A model generated the notes under the pieces. The model ran no database searches, was not told where the DNA came from, and saw nothing but the letters and a program-made list of their open reading frames with translations. A stretch of DNA of 10,709 bases from Candidatus Dadabacteria bacterium UBA2774 (lineage in GTDB: Bacteria > Desulfobacterota_D > UBA1144 > Nemesobacterales > UBA2774). The stretch covers positions 1 to 10,709 of the forward strand of contig DEIM01000164.1 of assembly GCA_002352485.1 (NCBI GenBank), read 5' to 3'. This document shows, piece by piece, positions 6,731 to 10,709 of the stretch; positions within the stretch are counted from its first letter, which is position 1, and every line of letters begins with the position of its first letter. The position numbers and the translations under genes were made by a program.

Positions 6731-6756
6731 AAAAAGGGAGCCGAAGCTCCCTTTTT
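6731..6756. terminator. Rho-independent terminator, bidirectional
   Basis: This is a perfect 11-bp stem (AAAAAGGGAGC / GCTCCCTTTTT) with a 4-base loop, flanked by A-runs on the left and T-runs on the right, so it works in both directions. It lies between the convergent broken MFS gene (stop 6708-6710) and the minus-strand IPTL-CTERM gene (stop 6785-6787). In the minus-strand RNA the loop is the stable C(UUCG)G and is followed by TTTTTTGTTTG. The inner 22 bp are identical to the terminator at 198-219. Confidence 0.9.
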
Positions 6757-6784
6757 GTATCTATTTTAATGTTCTTGTTTGTGG

Positions 6785-7612
6785 TTAAGCCGCGGCTTTT
6801 CTTCTGCGCAGGGCAAAGAAACTAATTATCCCTAAAACGCCTGCCGTAGCTATGAGCCCCCATTCGCTCATCGTCGGTATGACTTTAGGGGCCATCCTTA
6901 AAGATAGGAAACAAAACTTAATACCAATAGTATCACCAATTCTAGGGAACGGCGGGAACTCGAAAACACCTGCCGTCTCTTGAAATGTACTGCCTCCACT
7001 AAGCCCTAATCCAGGTCCTTGAAGTACTGTCTCAGTAAAACCCTCGCTAAAAGGATCTACTGATAACGCCGCTGCCATGTCACCGTTGTTATTGCCAGTG
7101 AGCAATAATATTTGCACGAGCTGTGAGCCAGCCTCAAATTGCACAGGTGGCGTGACGTACATCTGGCTCGGAATGTCAAATTCAGAGCAGGCGGAATCGA
7201 TGATGGGATTGTCTTTATCGACATTATTGTATCTGAAGCTTCCCGCCGCAAATGCTGATGAACTGTTATTCCAACTGCACGTTACATCTTCTGAACTAGA
7301 AGAGTCTGTGAAACGGCCCCATATACCAAGCTGACATGTATTGGGAAAACACGTTTCATTGGCGATCTCGTTCCACGATCCGGGGCTCGGAGCATTAAAC
7401 GGGTTAGGACCCTCTGCAAAAATACCGCAAGTAATCAGCTCGTAATCACCCGGCGCTCCTGATCCGGTGTCAATTACACCTGAAAATAACCCTCCATTTG
7501 TATCGGTATCTTGAGTCGAGTTAACATCCTCAATCAGTACGTTAGCATAAGAGGTACTAATTGTTACTAAAGTAAGTAAAACAAATACTGGTAATAGTAA
7601 TAGCTTTTTCAT
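6785..7612 (-). CDS. Exported protein with IPTL-CTERM sorting signal
   Basis: The product is 275 aa. The start at ATG 7610-7612 is set by AGGAGG (7619-7624), 6 bases upstream, and by the classic signal peptide that follows (MKKLLLLPVFVLL..., cleavage probably after SYA, residue 23). The C-terminus has the three-part sorting signal: IPTMSEWG (245-252), a hydrophobic segment (about 252-268) and a basic RRRK tail. This matches the IPTLxxWG-CTERM class, with Met in place of Leu; such proteins are processed by an exosortase (XrtH type), which is not encoded in the window. The mature region is rich in Ser, Asn, Gly and Asp, has six cysteines (62, 88, 93, 112, 142, 234) and only a few basic residues. 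It probably forms an extracellular or cell-surface beta-rich domain. No enzymatic motif was recognised. It is a single gene, ended by the terminator at 6731-6756. Confidence 0.85.
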   Translation of the reverse strand: MKKLLLLPVFVLLTLVTISTSYANVLIEDVNSTQDTDTNGGLFSGVIDTGSGAPGDYELITCGIFAEGPNPFNAPSPGSWNEIANETCFPNTCQLGIWGRFTDSSSSEDVTCSWNNSSSAFAAGSFRYNNVDKDNPIIDSACSEFDIPSQMYVTPPVQFEAGSQLVQILLLTGNNNGDMAAALSVDPFSEGFTETVLQGPGLGLSGGSTFQETAGVFEFPPFPRIGDTIGIKFCFLSLRMAPKVIPTMSEWGLIATAGVLGIISFFALRRRKAAA

Positions 7613-7624
7613 ACCATTCCTCCT

Positions 7625-8102
7625 GAAAAGTTTGTAATTCATATTAACACATATTGACAAATATCTAAAACAATTTATCAGGCTTGTGAGTAAATGCAGA
7701 TATATACATGGAATCATATAAGAGCAGATAAACGTGATGCATGACCGCGATTAAGTTGCCAGCCTATATTTTTGTATAATATAAAGTGGGTCCCTGGCTG
7801 GACGTATTCCGAACAAAGTTAATAGAAGTAGAAAGAGGTCCTCTTATATATAACATTAGGCTGATTAGTCATAATCTTCAGTATGGGGAGTTTTAATAGA
7901 AACTTCATCAAATACAAAGAGTTTGTGTTGTTCTCATCAGGTACTAAATATAAAATGGTTGATAAATCTTTAGTATTATTGATACCCTTGAGAAAGTTTT
8001 GCCCAACAGAGATCTGAGTTTTAGCAACCATTTATACGTGGTATATCCCGCTGTTTAAATAAACCAAATTGCTGAGAATATAGATGCTTCTTTAATTGCA
8101 AT
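7625..8102. other. AT-rich intergenic region, no secure gene
   Basis: No confident gene lies here. A minus-strand frame of 70 codons (7819-8031, starting MVAKTQISVGQNF) has reasonable amino-acid composition but no ribosome-binding site and no family I recognise. A TATAAT at 7775-7780 on the plus strand lacks a matching -35 at normal spacing. It is enclosed by the inverted repeat CCAGCC (7759-7764) / GGCTGG (7796-7801). A third copy of the 10-base word TATTCCGAAC is at 7805-7814, and an interrupted palindrome AAGAGG-T-CCTCTT is at 7833-7845. The promoter of the IPTL-CTERM gene must lie near 7630-7760, but no good match is visible. Confidence 0.4.
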
Positions 8103-8131
8103 TTGTAAGAAAGGAAAGACTGAATTATAGT
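8103..8131 (+). promoter_or_regulatory. Sigma-70-type promoter for the PCMT-esterase fusion
   Basis: TTGTAA (8103-8108) and TATAGT (8126-8131) are separated by exactly 17 bases, giving a predicted start near 8138 and a leader of about 32 nt before the ATG at 8170. The perfect 10-bp palindrome AATTGCAATT (8094-8103) touches the -35 box and could be a regulator site or chance. Confidence 0.55.
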
Positions 8132-8169
8132 AAAATTATTAAAGGTAATCTTGGGAAAGACAATTTATA

Positions 8170-10176
8170 ATGGTTGATGTTGAAAAACAGCACCGTGAAC
8201 GGATGGTTACAGAGCAGATTCTCGCACGCGGAGTTCGAGATAAAGGTGTGTTGAATGCTATGAGAAAGGTGCACCGTGAAGCCTTTGTGCCTGAAAATGT
8301 ACAAAACCTTGCATATGATGACAGGCCATTGCCGATTGCCGCTGGACAAACGATTTCACAGCCATACATTGTTGCATATATGATCGAAGCTCTGGTGCTC
8401 AAAGACGGGGATAAAGTGCTTGAAATCGGCGCTGGATCTGGTTACGCAGCAGCAGTTCTCGCCGAGATCGCGGGCGAGGTATTTACCATCGAGCGCATTG
8501 AGCAACTTGCGGAAAATGCAGCTTCTAACCTGATTGATGAAGGCTATGATAATGTTCACGTCCTTCATGCTGATGGAACAATCGGCTGGTTAGAGGAGTC
8601 TCCTTTCGATGCAATTCTCGTTTCCGCTGGTGCACCGGAGATACCGGTAGCCCTGAAAAAACAACTTGCCATTGGCGGTAGAATGGTCATTCCGGTCGGG
8701 ACAGATCCCAAAGCACAAGAGCTTATCCGTATCACACGCGTGGATGAAAATGAGTATGACTATGAAGATCTGGCAGATGTTCGCTTCGTACCGCTTATTG
8801 GTAAGGAAGGCTGGGAGCTTGAAGAAACTGAGTCCGATATAACGAGACCACGCGTCATTCAAACACGGCCCAGGATCAGCGAGTCACTGCCTTCTCTAAT
8901 TTCACACAACGCTGAAATTTTTTCTACTTTAGAGGAAGCATCACTTGATTCTCTGTTGAAGCGTATTGGCAAGGCCCGTGTCGTGCTTATTGGCGAGGCC
9001 AGTCATGGTACTTCAGAATTTTATCGAATGCGAGCGCTCATTACCAAAAAGCTTATAGAAGAGAAAAACTTCAATATCGTTGCTGCTGAGGCAGACTGGC
9101 CGGACGCGGCGCGAATCGATCACTATGTGCGACACCGCGACACTCCTCCCTCTGAATGGACGGCATTTGCCCGGTTTCCCACCTGGATGTGGCGCAATAC
9201 AGAAGTTAGGGAATTCATCGACTGGCTGCATGAGTACAATAAGGTCTTGCCATATGATAATCGTACAGGTTTTTATGGTCTTGATCTCTACAGTCTTTAT
9301 AATTCTGCTCGTGCTGTTGTGAACTATCTTGATGAGGTTGATCCTGAGCTCGCAATAGTAGCGCGGAGTCGTTATGGCTGCTTGAGTCCCTGGGAGGCAG
9401 ACCCGGCGGCATATGGCCATGCGGCGCTCACAGGTGATTATCGCGACTGTGAGCAGAATGTTGTGAGTATGCTTGCCGAGCTTCAACAAAAACGGCTGGA
9501 TTATGTATACAAGGATGGCGAGCGGTTTCTAGATGCGTCGCAGAATGCCCAATTGGTTGCAAATGCCGAACGCTATTATCGGATGATGTATTATGGCTCC
9601 CGTGCCTCTTGGAATCTGCGTGACAGCCACATGTTCGATACGCTGCTGAACATTATGAAATTTCATGGAGAAAGTGCGAAGGCTATTGTCTGGGCACATA
9701 ACTCACATATTGGAGATGCCTCGGCAACCGAAATGTCGGCGCGAGGCGAGCACAATATCGGTCAGCTTTGCCGCAAAAAATTTAAAGATGAATCCTATAG
9801 AATCGGTTTTGGTACTGATCATGGCACAGTTGCAGCAGCTTCAAACTGGGATGGTCCTATGGAGGTTAAGCAGGTCCGCCCATCCCATCCGCAAAGCTAT
9901 GAACGATTATTCCATTTGACGAATAAACCGGGTCTCATTCTTCCTCTCAACGGCGATCAGAAAAGTGACCTTTATACTCAGTTAAGCAAGCCAAAGCTTG
10001 AGCGAGCAATTGGTGTCATCTACCGGCCGGAAACGGAACTTGCCAGCCATTATTTCGAAGCAGTTCTGCCTCGTCAGTTTGATGAGTATATCTGGATCGA
10101 TCAAACAAGGGCCGTAACGCCTCTATCAACAGCACAATTAGATGGGGTACCAGATACCTATCCTTTTGGGACTTAA
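8170..10176 (+). CDS. Fusion: protein-L-isoaspartate O-methyltransferase + erythromycin-esterase-like domain
   Basis: The product is 668 aa with no signal peptide. Residues 1-215 are a complete PCMT (Pcm family), which uses S-adenosylmethionine to methylate isoaspartyl residues in damaged proteins: substrate loop AAGQTISQP (57-65), SAM-binding VLEIGAGSGY (83-92), acidic IER (107-109), and GGRMVIPVG (169-177). After a linker, residues about 245-650 form a complete erythromycin-esterase-type domain (COG2312): GEASHG (275-280, Glu276 and His279), AAEADWPDAARIDHYV (305-320, Glu307), SWNLRDSHM (480-488) and VWAHNSH (507-513, His510 and His513). These match the Glu/His catalytic residues of EreA and EreB. 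Many COG2312 proteins are not macrolide esterases, so resistance is not implied. Start ATG 8170 has GGGAAAGA 9 bases upstream. Only 8 of 46 arginine codons are AGA/AGG, against 15 of 19 in pstA, suggesting acquisition from another genome. Confidence 0.9.
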   Translation: MVDVEKQHRERMVTEQILARGVRDKGVLNAMRKVHREAFVPENVQNLAYDDRPLPIAAGQTISQPYIVAYMIEALVLKDGDKVLEIGAGSGYAAAVLAEIAGEVFTIERIEQLAENAASNLIDEGYDNVHVLHADGTIGWLEESPFDAILVSAGAPEIPVALKKQLAIGGRMVIPVGTDPKAQELIRITRVDENEYDYEDLADVRFVPLIGKEGWELEETESDITRPRVIQTRPRISESLPSLISHNAEIFSTLEEASLDSLLKRIGKARVVLIGEASHGTSEFYRMRALITKKLIEEKNFNIVAAEADWPDAARIDHYVRHRDTPPSEWTAFARFPTWMWRNTEVREFIDWLHEYNKVLPYDNRTGFYGLDLYSLYNSARAVVNYLDEVDPELAIVARSRYGCLSPWEADPAAYGHAALTGDYRDCEQNVVSMLAELQQKRLDYVYKDGERFLDASQNAQLVANAERYYRMMYYGSRASWNLRDSHMFDTLLNIMKFHGESAKAIVWAHNSHIGDASATEMSARGEHNIGQLCRKKFKDESYRIGFGTDHGTVAAASNWDGPMEVKQVRPSHPQSYERLFHLTNKPGLILPLNGDQKSDLYTQLSKPKLERAIGVIYRPETELASHYFEAVLPRQFDEYIWIDQTRAVTPLSTAQLDGVPDTYPFGT

Positions 10177-10480
10177 TCATGACACCACTTAAATGGATTA
10201 AATACCTGTCAGGCAGATTTTCGATTTTTCTATGAAATTATGACTTTTCTGAGTTTTATTCTGATAATTGCCATTATACTTGTTTCCATAATTGTATGTC
10301 ATCCTAACTCTTACATGAATATGCGGGAAATAATTGGTGGCTTAATATAAGTTAACTCTATATGCTTCAAGTGCTGAGCTCCAATTGTAATATACCGTTT
10401 GATCGCTATGAATTTTAAAATCTAGAAAATATTGCTCAGGAACGCAAAAAAATATTCACTAAGCTTGTTATTTCTCTTTT
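10177..10480. other. Intergenic region, no secure gene
   Basis: Nothing firm was seen in this AT-rich gap between the converging fusion gene and the CBS-domain gene, and no clear terminator for either. One very hydrophobic 36-codon frame runs from ATG 10240 to TAA 10348-10350 on the plus strand (starting MTFLSFILIIAIIL). It could encode a membrane peptide but has no ribosome-binding site or promoter, and AT-rich DNA yields such frames by chance. Confidence 0.35.
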
Positions 10481-10709
10481 TTAATTCTTCTCGATATCCA
10501 TTTTGATTGATAAAAATTCCATCATATCCTTAAGAGTAATAATCCCAACCAATTCCCCGTCTTCCAAAACCATGAGCCTGCTGTTCCCGCTTTGATACAT
10601 TTTGGAAAGGGCATCCATGGCATCTGTATCAATGCTAACGGTATTTTCATCGCTGCAGGGTCTAACTATATCCTCAACTTTACGGAGCTTCCAATCCTCT
10701 TTGGGAATT
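10481..10709 (-). CDS. CBS-domain protein, C-terminal part (gene continues beyond the window)
   Basis: This is a minus-strand frame open from the right edge to TAA at 10481-10483, giving the last 75 residues. They form one CBS domain: KVEDIVRPCSDENTVSIDTDAMDALSKM at its start (read as two adjoining parts), then SRLMVLEDGELVGIITLKDM and a short helix ending in FLSIKMDIEKN. The hydrophobic, Asp- and Gly-rich pattern with GELVGIIT-KD is the standard second half of a CBS domain, which usually binds adenosyl nucleotides and works in pairs. The ending 'ITLKD...FL--K-D-E' recalls site-2 protease (M50) proteins that carry C-terminal CBS pairs, but the catalytic part would lie outside the window, so the parent protein cannot be named. 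Confidence 0.85.
   Translation of the reverse strand, partial: IPKEDWKLRKVEDIVRPCSDENTVSIDTDAMDALSKMYQSGNSRLMVLEDGELVGIITLKDMMEFLSIKMDIEKN

Noticed and set aside
7756..7780. Promoter TTGCCA / TATAAT on the plus strand
   Set aside because: The spacer is only 13 bases and no gene starts within normal reach downstream.
9013..9489. 158-codon open frame on the minus strand
   Set aside because: It is antisense to the intact esterase domain, whose motifs are conserved, and shows no family resemblance.
8170..10176. Macrolide resistance gene
   Set aside because: The esterase domain has the COG2312 motifs, but most such proteins are not proven macrolide esterases, and the fusion to PCMT argues for another role.
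10240..10350. 36-codon hydrophobic frame as a gene
   Set aside because: It has no ribosome-binding site, no promoter and lies in AT-rich DNA where such frames arise by chance; mentioned only as content of the gap.
1..10709. CRISPR array, tRNA, rRNA, insertion sequence or phage genes
   Set aside because: I read both strands for regularly spaced repeats, cloverleaf-like segments and transposase or integrase motifs and found none.

Overview
The window (10,709 bp) looks like chromosomal DNA of a Gram-negative-type bacterium. PstS has a plain signal peptide with no lipobox cysteine, one gene encodes a Tat-exported protein, and another encodes an exported protein with an IPTL-type C-terminal sorting tail (the IPTLxxWG-CTERM / exosortase H system). 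The lineage cannot be fixed from the sequence. No rRNA, tRNA, CRISPR array, insertion sequence or integrase was found.

Layout from left to right. (1) 1-237: a promoter -10 box, a 34-residue single-membrane-segment small ORF (52-156) and a rho-independent terminator; from the opposite side a strong-looking minus-strand promoter (278-307) fires a very short unit into the same terminator. (2) 350-1077, minus: a Tat-secreted protein resembling the allene oxide cyclase/dirigent barrel, followed by a long imperfect hairpin. (3) 1078-1488: a divergent intergenic region with only weak coding traces. (4) 1489-4870, plus: a compact pstS-pstC-pstA-pstB operon for the high-affinity phosphate ABC importer, with overlapping genes, non-ATG starts for pstS and pstC, and no phoU or phoBR in the window. 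(5) 4892-5702, plus: a YbfF/ABHD11-type alpha/beta hydrolase behind its own candidate promoter and palindrome. (6) 5836-6710, plus: a major facilitator superfamily transporter broken by a frameshift and loss of about five N-terminal membrane segments. (7) 6731-7612: a bidirectional terminator with the same 22-bp core as the one at 198-219, then, on the minus strand, the IPTL-CTERM exported protein. (8) 7613-8169: an AT-rich gap with a good promoter at its right end. (9) 8170-10176, plus: a 668-residue fusion of protein-L-isoaspartate O-methyltransferase with an erythromycin-esterase-like domain, whose arginine codon use differs sharply from the pst genes. (10) 10481-10709, minus: the C-terminal CBS domain of a gene that continues beyond the window.

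The only clear functional unit is the phosphate importer: PstS captures phosphate in the periplasm, PstC and PstA form the channel, and PstB powers it. The other genes are single transcription units. The observations most worth following are the PCMT-esterase fusion with foreign-looking codon use, the two minimal transcription units at the left edge, and the decayed MFS gene. I do not see a convincing new multi-gene system.
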